Origin: an uncultured Spartobacteria bacterium | Lineage (GTDB): Bacteria; Verrucomicrobiota; Verrucomicrobiia; Chthoniobacterales; Terrimicrobiaceae | Direction: 5' to 3' | Assembly (NCBI GenBank): GCA_937960895.1 | Contig: CALCJD010000089.1 | Coordinates: forward strand, 1-38,421 | DNA: 38,421 nt | Shown: positions 16,868-24,172 of the stretch, one piece after another | Numbering within the stretch: position 1 is the first letter of the stretch | Layout of the letters: each line of letters opens with the position of its first letter | Position numbers and translations under genes: made by a program | Notes under the pieces: model-generated | Told to the model about the DNA's origin: nothing | Databases searched by the model: none | The model's input: the letters and a program-made list of their open reading frames with translations, nothing else

Positions 16868-16888
16868 GCGCCCTCTTCCGGAGGGCGC
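16868..16888. terminator. GC-rich hairpin between convergent ybjQ and aspS
   Basis: A perfect 8-bp stem GCGCCCTC/GAGGGCGC encloses a 5-nt loop TTCCG. It lies 16 bp after the ybjQ stop and 21 bp after the aspS stop on the other strand. No U-run follows in either direction, so a classical intrinsic terminator is not proven, but the position between two convergent genes suits a bidirectional terminator or RNA-end stabiliser. Confidence 0.5.
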
Positions 16889-16909
16889 CGGACCGCGCGG
16901 GGAAACGCG

Positions 16910-18679
16910 TCAGACCTTTTTGCCGACCTGAAGCCCCAGCTCGCGCAGCTGGCGCGGCTCGGCGGGGCTGGGCGAGCTCATCATCAGGTCCTCGCCGCGG
17001 TTGTTTTTCGGGAAGGCCACCACGTCGCGGATGTTTTCCGTGCCGACGGCCAGCATGACGAGGCGGTCCACCCCGAGGGCCACGCCGCCATGCGGAGGCG
17101 CGCCGAATTTGAACGCCTTGAGCAGGTGCGGGAAGAGGAGCTGTTGTTTTTCCGGAGTGATGCCCAGCACGCCAAACATCTTGGCCTGAAGGTCCGCCTC
17201 GTGGATCCGGATGCTGCCGCCGCCGATTTCCACGCCGTTGAGCACGACGTCGTAGGCCTCGGCGCGCACCTTGCCGTATTCTCCGGCCTCGATGAGCGGA
17301 AGGTCCTCGGCCTTCGGCCGGGTGAACGGATGGTGCACGGCGTTCCATTTCTGCTCCTCGGCGCTGTAGGCGAGCAGCGGGAAGTCGACCACCCAGAGAA
17401 AATTGAGTTGGGAGGGATCCTTGACGAGCCGGAGGATCTCCGCGACGCGCAGACGGATGCGTCCCAGCACCTCGCACACCGTTTCCCAGCTGTCGGCCCC
17501 GAACAGGATGAGGTCGCCCTCCTCGATGCCGAGGCGTTCGGTCAGCGCGGCCTTTTCGGCGTCGGTGAAGAACTTCACGATGGGCGACTTCCACTCGCCG
17601 TTTTCCACCTTGATGAAGGCGAGGCCCTTGGCGCCGTGCTGTTTGGCCAGTTCGGTGAGGTTCTCGATCTGACCGGTGGTGATGCCGGCAAATCCCTTGG
17701 CGTTGATCGCCTTGACGACCCCACCGGAATCCAGCGCCCCGCGGAACACCTTGAACTGGCTTTCGCGGAACACATCGCCGAGGTCGACCAGTTCAAGGCC
17801 GAACCGGCGGTCGGGCTTGTCGCTGCCGTAGCGGTTCATCGCCTCGTGGTAGGTCAGGCGGTCGAAGGGCGTGGGAATCTCCACGCCGCGCGCCGCGCGG
17901 AAGATGCTGACCAGCAGGCCCTCGATGAGCGCGTAGATGTCATCGGGCCGAATGAAGGAGGCTTCGAGATCGATCTGGGTGAGCTCCGTGATGCGGTCCG
18001 CGCGCGGATCCTCGTCGCGGAAACACTTGGCGATCTGGAAATATTTTTCCACGCCCGCCACCATGAGGAGCTGCTTGTATTGCTGCGGGGACTGCGAGAG
18101 CGCGTAAAAGCGGCCCGGGAAAATGCGGCTCGGCACGAGGAACTCGCGCGCGCCCTCCGGGGTGCTCTTGGAAAGCACCGGCGTCTCGATTTCCAGGAAC
18201 CCCTGGGCGTCAAAATAATCGCGGGTGGCCTTGAGGATCTTGTGGCGGACGGTGAGGTTCCGCACCATGGACGGCCGGCGGAGGTCGAGATAGCGGTGCT
18301 CGAGGCGGAGGTCTTCGTTGACCGACTCCTCATCGAGCGGGAACGGGAGCACGTCGGACTTGTTGAGGACGGCGAGCGTGTCGGCGACGACTTCGATTTC
18401 GCCGGTGGCCAGCTTCGGGTTTTCGGTTCCCGCGAGGCGCGGGGCCACGGTGCCGGAAACCTGGATGACGTCCTCGGCGCGGAGGCCGTGCGCGGCGGCG
18501 GCGGCCTCGGCGTGTTCCTCCGGACGGAAAACCACCTGCGTGATCCCATTGCGGTCGCGCAGATCGATGAAAACGACGCCGCCGTGGTCGCGACGGGAGT
18601 CCACCCAACCGCAGAGGGTCACGCGGGAACCCGCGTCGGTCTTGCGCAATGCGCCGCAATGATGAGAGCGATAGGTCAT
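16910..18679 (-). CDS. aspS: Aspartyl-tRNA synthetase, predicted non-discriminating (Asp/Asn)
   Basis: Class IIb aminoacyl-tRNA synthetase of 589 aa, the bacterial type with an inserted GAD domain. The N-terminal OB fold recognises the anticodon. Motif 2 contains FRDEDPRADR, and motif 3 is GVALGVDRLVML near the C-terminus. AFPKNNRGEDLM and the final lysine-rich tail also fit. Two positions reported in Pseudomonas aeruginosa to govern tRNA-Asn recognition appear here as H32 (RRDHGG) and G84 (RLAGTEN). Those are the residues of non-discriminating enzymes, while E. coli has Leu and Lys. This predicts Asp-tRNA-Asn formation and a need for GatCAB elsewhere in the genome. Upstream, hisS is on the same strand, separated by 83 bp containing an inverted repeat. 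Confidence 0.96.
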   Translation of the reverse strand: MTYRSHHCGALRKTDAGSRVTLCGWVDSRRDHGGVVFIDLRDRNGITQVVFRPEEHAEAAAAAHGLRAEDVIQVSGTVAPRLAGTENPKLATGEIEVVADTLAVLNKSDVLPFPLDEESVNEDLRLEHRYLDLRRPSMVRNLTVRHKILKATRDYFDAQGFLEIETPVLSKSTPEGAREFLVPSRIFPGRFYALSQSPQQYKQLLMVAGVEKYFQIAKCFRDEDPRADRITELTQIDLEASFIRPDDIYALIEGLLVSIFRAARGVEIPTPFDRLTYHEAMNRYGSDKPDRRFGLELVDLGDVFRESQFKVFRGALDSGGVVKAINAKGFAGITTGQIENLTELAKQHGAKGLAFIKVENGEWKSPIVKFFTDAEKAALTERLGIEEGDLILFGADSWETVCEVLGRIRLRVAEILRLVKDPSQLNFLWVVDFPLLAYSAEEQKWNAVHHPFTRPKAEDLPLIEAGEYGKVRAEAYDVVLNGVEIGGGSIRIHEADLQAKMFGVLGITPEKQQLLFPHLLKAFKFGAPPHGGVALGVDRLVMLAVGTENIRDVVAFPKNNRGEDLMMSSPSPAEPRQLRELGLQVGKKV

Positions 18680-18694
18680 AAAATCGAAAAATTA

Positions 18695-18763
18695 ACCACA
18701 GAGACGCAAGGGGCACGGCGTACGGAGGGGTCTTCCTCCCCGGGTCCCTGGGGTCTCTGTGGT
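18695..18763. repeat. Palindromic CCACAGAG-type intergenic element
   Basis: An 11-bp perfect inverted repeat, ACCACAGAGAC (18695-18705) and GTCTCTGTGGT (18753-18763), bounds a 69-bp element. Internal complementarity is also present, for example GGAGG (18724-18728) with CCTCC (18735-18739). The right end coincides with the last base of the hisS stop codon. Sequences beginning TTAACCACAGAG occur as dispersed repeats in many environmental genomes; I state this from memory. On the hisS/aspS transcript it would fold into a long hairpin between the two genes and could act as a partial terminator or stability element. Only this one copy is seen in the window. Confidence 0.65.
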
Positions 18764-20025
18764 CAGATGTCTTTTTGGCGATTTCGGAGCCATTCCGCAA
18801 GCTCCGTATTGGGCACGAGTTCCTCGGTGCGGGTGGCGAGATGTTTCACCTTCACCCCGGGCCATTCGTCACCCACCAGCAGGGCCAGCCGGGCGCCCAA
18901 TTGCTCGGCGGCCTGAAATTGCTTGCCGACCTTGGCGGGACCCAGCGGGAAATCCACCCGCAATCCGCCCTCGCGCAGCTGCTGGACGAGCCCGAGGGCC
19001 TGGGGACGGGCCTCTTCCTTGGCAATGACCAGATAGATGTCGCAGGCCCGCTCGCGGGCGACCCAGGCGTCGCGTTTTTCCCGTGCGGCCGGGGTGTCGG
19101 AAATGAGGTTGTCGAGCACGATGTCCCCCATGCCAAAACCCAGCGCCGGAAGATCCACCCGTCCGTCACTCATGAGCGCAAGCAGCCGGTCGTACCGTCC
19201 GCCTCCGGCCAGGGCCCGTTCGTTTTTGCCGCGGTCGAAAACCTCCCAGACCACGCCGGTGTAATAGGCAAGACCCCGCACGATGGCGTAATCGATCTCG
19301 ACATATTCGGCGAGTCCGCGCGCGCGCAGATCCTCGAGAATCGGGGCCAGGCTGCCGGGGTCCTTGCTGTGCATGAAGGCCAGGAGCGACTCGGCGGTGA
19401 GCTCGGGCAATCCGAACTTCGCCAGCGCCTCGTTGGTTTTTTCCGGCGGGGTGCGCTCGGCCTTGTCGACGATCTGGAAAAACTCGTACTCGTCCTCCGG
19501 CTTTCCGCCGACCCGGGCAAAAAACTCCTGCCAGGCGGTGCGGCTGCTCAGGCGCACGACAAAATCCCGCGCGGTGAACCCGAAGGCCCGCAGGAGGTCG
19601 ATGACGAGGGCGATCAACTCCGCGTCGGCGGTCAGGGACGCCTCCCCGATGAGGTCGGCATTAAACTGGTAAAACTCCCGGCCGCGTCCGCGCTGTTGTT
19701 TTTCGTAACGGAAAAACTGCGGGCAGCAGAACCATTTGAGCGGCTTCTTGAAATCCTTGGCCCGGGCCGCCACCATGCGGGCCAGGGTGGGTGTCATTTC
19801 CGGCCGCATGGCCACATGACGCCCCCCCTTGTCCACAAAATCAAAAAGCTGGCCGACCAGTTCGCCGCCGCTCTTCTTTTTGTAGAGTTCGACGGACTCG
19901 AGCACGGGACCGTCATATTCGACGTACCCGTAGCGTCTCGCCACCTCGCGCCAGGTGGAGAGGATGTAGTTTCGCCGTGCGCAGGCGTCGGGGTAAAAAT
20001 CCCGAAAACCGGGCAGCAACTGCAT
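18763..20025 (-). CDS. hisS: Histidyl-tRNA synthetase
   Basis: Class IIa synthetase that charges tRNA-His, 420 aa (usual 410-430). Motif 1 is entered by PGFRDFYPDA, motif 2 contains FFRYEKQQRGRGREFYQFN (105-122), and the histidine-specific motifs are RGLAYYTG (250-257) and AGGGRYDRL. The C-terminal anticodon-binding domain is present (DIYLVIAKEE onward). The usual RGLDYY reads RGLAYY here, an aspartate-to-alanine difference in the histidine A motif, and motif 2 also departs from the E. coli pattern. An ATG at 20025 overlaps the stop of the upstream secreted-protein gene by one base (TGATG). The frame extends 11 codons further, but those residues are not family-like. aspS lies downstream on the same strand. 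Confidence 0.93.
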   Translation of the reverse strand: MQLLPGFRDFYPDACARRNYILSTWREVARRYGYVEYDGPVLESVELYKKKSGGELVGQLFDFVDKGGRHVAMRPEMTPTLARMVAARAKDFKKPLKWFCCPQFFRYEKQQRGRGREFYQFNADLIGEASLTADAELIALVIDLLRAFGFTARDFVVRLSSRTAWQEFFARVGGKPEDEYEFFQIVDKAERTPPEKTNEALAKFGLPELTAESLLAFMHSKDPGSLAPILEDLRARGLAEYVEIDYAIVRGLAYYTGVVWEVFDRGKNERALAGGGRYDRLLALMSDGRVDLPALGFGMGDIVLDNLISDTPAAREKRDAWVARERACDIYLVIAKEEARPQALGLVQQLREGGLRVDFPLGPAKVGKQFQAAEQLGARLALLVGDEWPGVKVKHLATRTEELVPNTELAEWLRNRQKDI

Positions 20026-20549
20026 CAGTCGAGTTGTTTGAGGGTGAAGTCGTCCCAATCCACCACGGTGTCGGTGGCAATGCGGTTGGACTGGATGTGG
20101 ATCTGGGCGAACGCGGCGTTGTCCGGGGCCCGACCGTCGACGCCCATCCGTTCCCAGCCCTTGGAGGTGTCGGAGGGACGGATGAGAAGACGTCCGCCAT
20201 CCGGCCAGGGAATGATTTTTTCGTCCTTGTCGAGAAACCAGAGGATGGCGTTGACGCCGTGACCCGCCACCTGATTGAAGGAGGCCTCGAGGCGGTAGGT
20301 TTTGCCCGGGGTGATCGGAATGGGATCGGAAATCACGCGAACATAGTCCTGTTCGCTGTTGTCCACGATGCGCAGCCCCGCGTCGCCCGTTTGGGCCGCC
20401 TCCTTCAGCACCTGGGACGTTCCCTTGTCATCGGTCCAGTTTTTTTTGCCCTGCTCGAAGCCCGGATTGGCCACCGCAATTTCCTTTTCGGCAAGCAGGG
20501 AAGTCAGCGGCAGCACTCCGGCGAGAAGAACGCTCTTCGATATGCGCAT
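20025..20549 (-). CDS. Secreted beta-sandwich (carbohydrate-binding-like) protein
   Basis: A 174-residue protein with a likely signal peptide (MRISKSVLLAGVLPLTSLLA). The mature part starts with VANPGFEQGKKNWTDD and later has the segments GDAGLRIVD, ITPGKTYRLEASF and VVDWDDFTL. This is the pattern of galactose-binding-like or CBM4/9-type jelly-roll domains that occur alone or attached to glycoside hydrolases. No catalytic domain is present. The ligand is unknown. An upstream in-frame ATG at 20585 is less likely because it would place 12 residues before the signal peptide. The stop overlaps the hisS start by one base, an odd partnership between an exported protein and a tRNA synthetase. Confidence 0.75.
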   Translation of the reverse strand: MRISKSVLLAGVLPLTSLLAEKEIAVANPGFEQGKKNWTDDKGTSQVLKEAAQTGDAGLRIVDNSEQDYVRVISDPIPITPGKTYRLEASFNQVAGHGVNAILWFLDKDEKIIPWPDGGRLLIRPSDTSKGWERMGVDGRAPDNAAFAQIHIQSNRIATDTVVDWDDFTLKQLD

Positions 20550-20600
20550 AAGCGCCAAAACTGCCTGCTGGAGATCATTCTGCAAGGCGTTTTTACGTCG

Positions 20601-20615
20601 CCGGGGAGCCCCCGG
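20601..20615 (-). terminator. Possible hairpin downstream of the enoyl reductase gene
   Basis: On the minus strand a 6-bp stem CCGGGG/CCCCGG with a 3-nt loop lies 19 bp after the reductase stop, within the 84-bp gap before the secreted-protein gene. No U-run follows directly. It may end or attenuate the upstream transcript; evidence is only the pairing. Confidence 0.3.
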
Positions 20616-20633
20616 GCCCTGCGCCCGGCCCGC

Positions 20634-21608
20634 CTACGCCCGCAGATCGAGGAGCACCTTGCCGGACCGCTTTTCCGCCCGGGCTTCCCCGAGGGCGGCG
20701 GGAAGGTCTTGCAGAGGGAAAACACGGTGCACGGGCATGTGCAGGCGGCCGGACCGCGACATTTCCGCCAGTTCGCCGACAACCCTCCGCAGGCGGGAAG
20801 GATCCCGCCGCATGGTGCGCAGCCAGAAACCGTGGAACTGCAACCCTCGGAAGATGAGCAGTCCGTTGGGAATCTTCAGCGGCTGCCGGCCCATGGCACC
20901 ATAGGTCACCACCATGCCGCCGTCGGCCAGGGCATTGGCCAGATTGAGGGCGCTGGCGCCTCCCACCGCATTGAGAGCCAGCCTGGGGAGGCGTCCTTCA
21001 CAAATCCGGGGCGCCGCCTCACCCAGGTTCTCGGATTCCAAAAGCACGGCGTCCGCGCCGAGGGCGGTCAGTTCCGGAACAACTTCCTGCCGGCGGACGA
21101 CGTTCAGCGTACGCAGTCCCCGGGCTCTCGCGATCTGGATGACACAGCGGCCCACGGCGGAGTTGGCGGCGTTCTGGGCGATCCAATCCCCATTTTCGAG
21201 ACGGACAAAATCCTCCAGCATCCCCCACGCCGTCGGGGGATTCACGCCCAACATGGCCGCCTGAAGGGGATCGAGTCCCGCGGGAAGTTTGATGACCTGA
21301 TCGGAACGGACCGCAAGGTGGCTGGTCCAAGTGGCCCGGTTCAGCGGCAGGACCATGTCGCCCGGCGCGAGGTCGGTCACCCCCGACCCCACCGCCGCCA
21401 CGCGGCCCGCCCCTTCATTGCCGATGACGGCGGGCAACGGCGGCAGTTCCCCGTATTTGCCCTCGATGATGTTGAGGTCGGCGGGATTGATCGGCGCCGC
21501 CAGCATCTCCACGAGAACTTCTCCCGGGCCGGGCTCCGGCGTCGCCGTTTCCTCCAGGCGCAGAACCTCTTCGGCCTGACCAAATCCCAACAAACGGGCG
21601 GTGATCAT
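20634..21608 (-). CDS. Zinc-independent MDR enoyl-thioester reductase (MECR/ETR-like)
   Basis: Medium-chain dehydrogenase/reductase superfamily protein of 324 aa that resembles mitochondrial trans-2-enoyl-CoA/ACP reductase (MECR, Etr1) rather than quinone oxidoreductase. The family-like blocks are APINPADLNIIEGKYG (38-53, with Y52 at the place of the catalytic tyrosine), LPAVIGNEGAGRVAAVG and NPPTAWGMLEDF. The cofactor region QNAANSAVGRCVIQIA and RTLNVVRR fits NADPH binding. No structural zinc cysteines are present. The expected reaction is reduction of 2-enoyl thioesters in fatty-acid metabolism, possibly serving as or beside the enoyl-ACP reductase. It follows the lipoprotein gene by 24 bp on the same strand. 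Confidence 0.85.
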   Translation of the reverse strand: MITARLLGFGQAEEVLRLEETATPEPGPGEVLVEMLAAPINPADLNIIEGKYGELPPLPAVIGNEGAGRVAAVGSGVTDLAPGDMVLPLNRATWTSHLAVRSDQVIKLPAGLDPLQAAMLGVNPPTAWGMLEDFVRLENGDWIAQNAANSAVGRCVIQIARARGLRTLNVVRRQEVVPELTALGADAVLLESENLGEAAPRICEGRLPRLALNAVGGASALNLANALADGGMVVTYGAMGRQPLKIPNGLLIFRGLQFHGFWLRTMRRDPSRLRRVVGELAEMSRSGRLHMPVHRVFPLQDLPAALGEARAEKRSGKVLLDLRA

Positions 21609-21632
21609 GAACGCGTCCGGCGGGGCGACGGA

Positions 21633-22124
21633 TCAGAACATCGCGTCCATCCACTCGTCATCATACCACTCGGCGGGCCACATGAACCCGAACGGCGGCG
21701 GTCCCATGAAGAAGGGATCGATGAAGTAGGGATCGTTTTTCCATTTGCCGGCCCCGCCGGTCTGGTCCCGCTCGGTGGCCTCGAAAAAGCCGGTCGACTT
21801 GCCGAGATAATTGATCAGATCCGCACTGGCCCCGGCGTCGCCCAGGGCCATGAGCTGGGCGTTGGTGAATTTGTAGGGCGCCTTGGTGCTCTTCAGGTAG
21901 GTGAGAATCACCGGACTGGGCACGCCGACCTTCAGCAGGCCCTGGATGTCCTGATAAGTCAGCACACGATGATTCACGATCTTGTTGTAGGTGGCCTCGC
22001 CGACCCCCTTGGCCTTGAGTTTGGCAAACATGGCGGTCGGGGGACCGGACGGCCGATGGGTCGTGGCGCAGGCGGCGAGCAGGGCACAGGTCGTGAGGGC
22101 GAAGAGGGCGCGGAGGAAGTGCAT
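21633..22124 (-). CDS. Small lipoprotein with helical repeats
   Basis: A 163-residue predicted lipoprotein: hydrophobic signal followed by the lipobox LLAAC at about 15-19, so it should be lipid-anchored in the envelope. The mature part has two similar helical units. One includes DIQGLLKVGVPSPVILTYL and the other AQLMALGDAGASADLINYL, a pattern seen in many uncharacterised secreted proteins in which a glycine turn is followed by a hydrophobic helix. The C-terminus is rich in Pro, Phe, Trp and Asp and is probably flexible. Function is unknown. It lies between the GT-C-like gene (72 bp upstream) and the enoyl reductase gene (24 bp downstream). Confidence 0.75.
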   Translation of the reverse strand: MHFLRALFALTTCALLAACATTHRPSGPPTAMFAKLKAKGVGEATYNKIVNHRVLTYQDIQGLLKVGVPSPVILTYLKSTKAPYKFTNAQLMALGDAGASADLINYLGKSTGFFEATERDQTGGAGKWKNDPYFIDPFFMGPPPFGFMWPAEWYDDEWMDAMF

Positions 22125-22196
22125 GACGGGAGGTTTAAACCGCCGGGCCCGCCGGGGCGAGGAATTTTCCGGACGCCCCGCCGGGAAGCGGCCCGT

Positions 22197-23615
22197 TCAG
22201 TTTTTCGTCACCAGATAAATGCCCTGGTGGAATTTCCAAAACATTGCGGAGACCTGCAACAGCAGGGAAACCAGCACGGCGGCATGCACGGTGAGATACA
22301 CCCGGTCGCCCCACGCTGACCGCACACGTTCGCGCAACCTGCAGCCGAGCCACACCAGCAGAAACACGCAGGGAATCCAGAGACTGCCCATGAAGCGGTC
22401 CCCGCGGCCGATGGGCCAGTACCAGCCATAAAGACCGATGTAGATCCCGGCCAGTCCCACCACAAAGGCCGCGCGGGCCCAGGTTGCCCCGCGCGTCGCC
22501 CATTCCCCCGGACGCGCGGCCACGGTCAGAGCCAGCGCCAGGAGCGCCAGCGCCAGAACATAAACGCCCCGGTGGGAGAGCGGCTGCTCCCATTTTTTCC
22601 CGTCCTTGCGCCAGAAAAAATTCGCCGCCTTGAGTTTCGGCTCGGGAAAGAAAAACCGCACGGTGACCTCCCGCATGCCGCCGGACAGCCGTTCGAAAAA
22701 GTCCTTCGCGTTGTGGCGGCGGAAATACCACCTCAGCGACGGGGTGTCCTCGGGACGCAGCGTCCTGAGCTGGACACCGCCCGGATACCGGCGTTGAAAC
22801 GGCCAGGCTTCGGCTTCGAAGTCGTCCATCCACATCCAGTATTTGGTGTAGTTGAAAAACGGTTTGCCGAAGTGGGAGGCACTGAAAAGGCCCAGCGGCG
22901 TGAGCATCGCGACAAACAGAATCAGCGCCAGCACGGACCCCGCCAGATTTCCCGGGATGTTCCAGTCCCCGGCCCGCCAGGCAAGGAAAAGACGAATTCC
23001 CAAGGCCCCGCAAAAGACGATGAGAAACGGCGCAAGCGAAGGTTTGGACAAATAGGCCAGTCCGCACACCACCCCGAAGGCGGCCCAAAGTTTGAGCGAT
23101 CCCCTGCCGAACAGCCGCCAGGCCAGCACCATGGCGAGAAACGACCAGATGTAATAAAGCGGTTCCGGCTGAAAATACGTTCCCCGCACAAGGAGGATTC
23201 CCAGACCGGTGAGCAGGAGAAGATTCGCCAGCGCCAGCGGATCCAGCCACCGCGAAGCGACCACGCCGAGCCCTGTCAGAAAGAGCATGCAGATCACCGT
23301 ATTGATCCACTTGCCGCGGGCAAAAAACGCCGCGGTGTCCGCGGTGTAGGCGTGCCGGGCGATCCAGGACCACAACGGATGCCGCACTCCGTCCGTGCGC
23401 TGCGGCAGCAGGTCGGCGCGCGCCATCTCCGCCAGCCACATCTCCGCGCCCTGGTCCGACGCCTCGTGGTTCTGGTTCGAGTGCCGGATGGTCACGGCCG
23501 CCGCCAGCAGATGGATCGCCAAAACCACCGGCAGGATGATCGCCAGGCCGCGCCAACCGGCCGGCCGGCGCCACCAGGGAGCCGCGGATTCGGACGTTTT
23601 TGCTTCTTCCATCAC
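22197..23615 (-). CDS. Polytopic membrane protein, GT-C glycosyltransferase candidate
   Basis: A 472-residue integral membrane protein with about 10 to 11 hydrophobic segments. After the first helix (about 22-43) comes a polar loop with NQNHEASDQGAEMWLAEMA, an acidic loop placed as in GT39/GT-C enzymes such as ArnT and PMT. A large soluble loop (about 260-350) contains WYFRRHNAKDFFERL. No stronger family signature is recognised, so the assignment rests on topology, the acidic first loop and the neighbourhood of sugar-nucleotide genes. The start is one of two adjacent ATGs at 23615 and 23612. It lies 131 bp downstream of the epimerase gene; the gap includes a palindrome. Confidence 0.6.
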   Translation of the reverse strand: MMEEAKTSESAAPWWRRPAGWRGLAIILPVVLAIHLLAAAVTIRHSNQNHEASDQGAEMWLAEMARADLLPQRTDGVRHPLWSWIARHAYTADTAAFFARGKWINTVICMLFLTGLGVVASRWLDPLALANLLLLTGLGILLVRGTYFQPEPLYYIWSFLAMVLAWRLFGRGSLKLWAAFGVVCGLAYLSKPSLAPFLIVFCGALGIRLFLAWRAGDWNIPGNLAGSVLALILFVAMLTPLGLFSASHFGKPFFNYTKYWMWMDDFEAEAWPFQRRYPGGVQLRTLRPEDTPSLRWYFRRHNAKDFFERLSGGMREVTVRFFFPEPKLKAANFFWRKDGKKWEQPLSHRGVYVLALALLALALTVAARPGEWATRGATWARAAFVVGLAGIYIGLYGWYWPIGRGDRFMGSLWIPCVFLLVWLGCRLRERVRSAWGDRVYLTVHAAVLVSLLLQVSAMFWKFHQGIYLVTKN

Positions 23616-23686
23616 GTGCCGCCTATTGTCTGAAATTCCGGATGTCCACCGAAATCCGCCGGAGGTGATGTCCTTCCGCCGTCCGC

Positions 23687-23700
23687 CCGGGAGCTCCCGG
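23687..23700. terminator. Palindrome in the gap after the epimerase gene
   Basis: A perfect 14-bp palindrome CCGGGAGCTCCCGG, extendable with a bulge to CCGC/GCGG on its flanks, lies 47 bp beyond the epimerase stop and 72 bp before the next start. It could end the sugar-nucleotide operon. There is no U-run. Confidence 0.3.
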
Positions 23701-23746
23701 CGGGGAATTCGGCTTCAGGACACCACGCGGTTGCACCGGGTGCCGC

Positions 23747-24172
23747 TCATTCCGCCGGCCAGCGGAACGGGATTTTTTCCGTATCCGGCGGCAGGCTTTC
23801 CCCCTCCCCGGGGTCGAAGGGTTCCGTGGCGCAATTCGCCACCAACGACTCGCCTTCGGCCAGCCCCTGAAAGCCGTACCAAATGCCGGGCCGGACGGTC
23901 ACCAATTGGTAATTTTCCCGGCTGAGACTCAATTCCCGCGCCACGGCCCCCTCCGTCCAGAATACGAACCGGATGTGCCCCACCGGCACCGCCAGGTTCA
24001 CCGTCTTGGAAAGATGACGGTGCCAGGCCTTGACGGCTCCGCACCGCACGGTGGAGAAATAGATTTCGCCGAATTTTTCGAAATGCGGATCCGTCGCCCG
24101 CAGCATGTGGAGCACGGTCCCGCGGTGGTCGGGGAACTGGCGCAACGGCCGCAGGGTGACCCCGTCGATCAT
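23747..24172 (-). CDS. RmlC-like nucleotide-sugar epimerase (cupin)
   Basis: A 141-residue cupin of the dTDP-4-dehydrorhamnose 3,5-epimerase (RmlC) superfamily, shorter than true RmlC (about 180). KAWHRHLSKTVNLAVPVG (48-65) corresponds to the strand with the catalytic histidine. RPGIWYGFQGLAEGESLVAN matches the conserved P-G-x-W/H-GF turn, and NCATEPFDP matches the C-terminal block. Its ATG overlaps the rfbG stop (ATGA). Since RfbG makes CDP-4-keto-6-deoxyglucose, the likely substrate is that CDP-sugar and not a dTDP-sugar, as with the CDP-linked epimerase AscE of ascarylose synthesis. Whether it epimerises C3, C5 or both is unknown. Confidence 0.8.
   Translation of the reverse strand: MIDGVTLRPLRQFPDHRGTVLHMLRATDPHFEKFGEIYFSTVRCGAVKAWHRHLSKTVNLAVPVGHIRFVFWTEGAVARELSLSRENYQLVTVRPGIWYGFQGLAEGESLVANCATEPFDPGEGESLPPDTEKIPFRWPAE

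Noticed and set aside
19791..22319. 842-aa plus-strand frame opposite hisS and the enoyl reductase gene
   Set aside because: Low-complexity residues and no family signals, while the minus strand holds clear conserved genes.
22135..23574. Alternative 479-aa minus-strand frame over the GT-C-like gene
   Set aside because: Glycine/arginine/alanine-rich shadow with no membrane pattern; the overlapping frame has regular hydrophobic helices and a sensible start.
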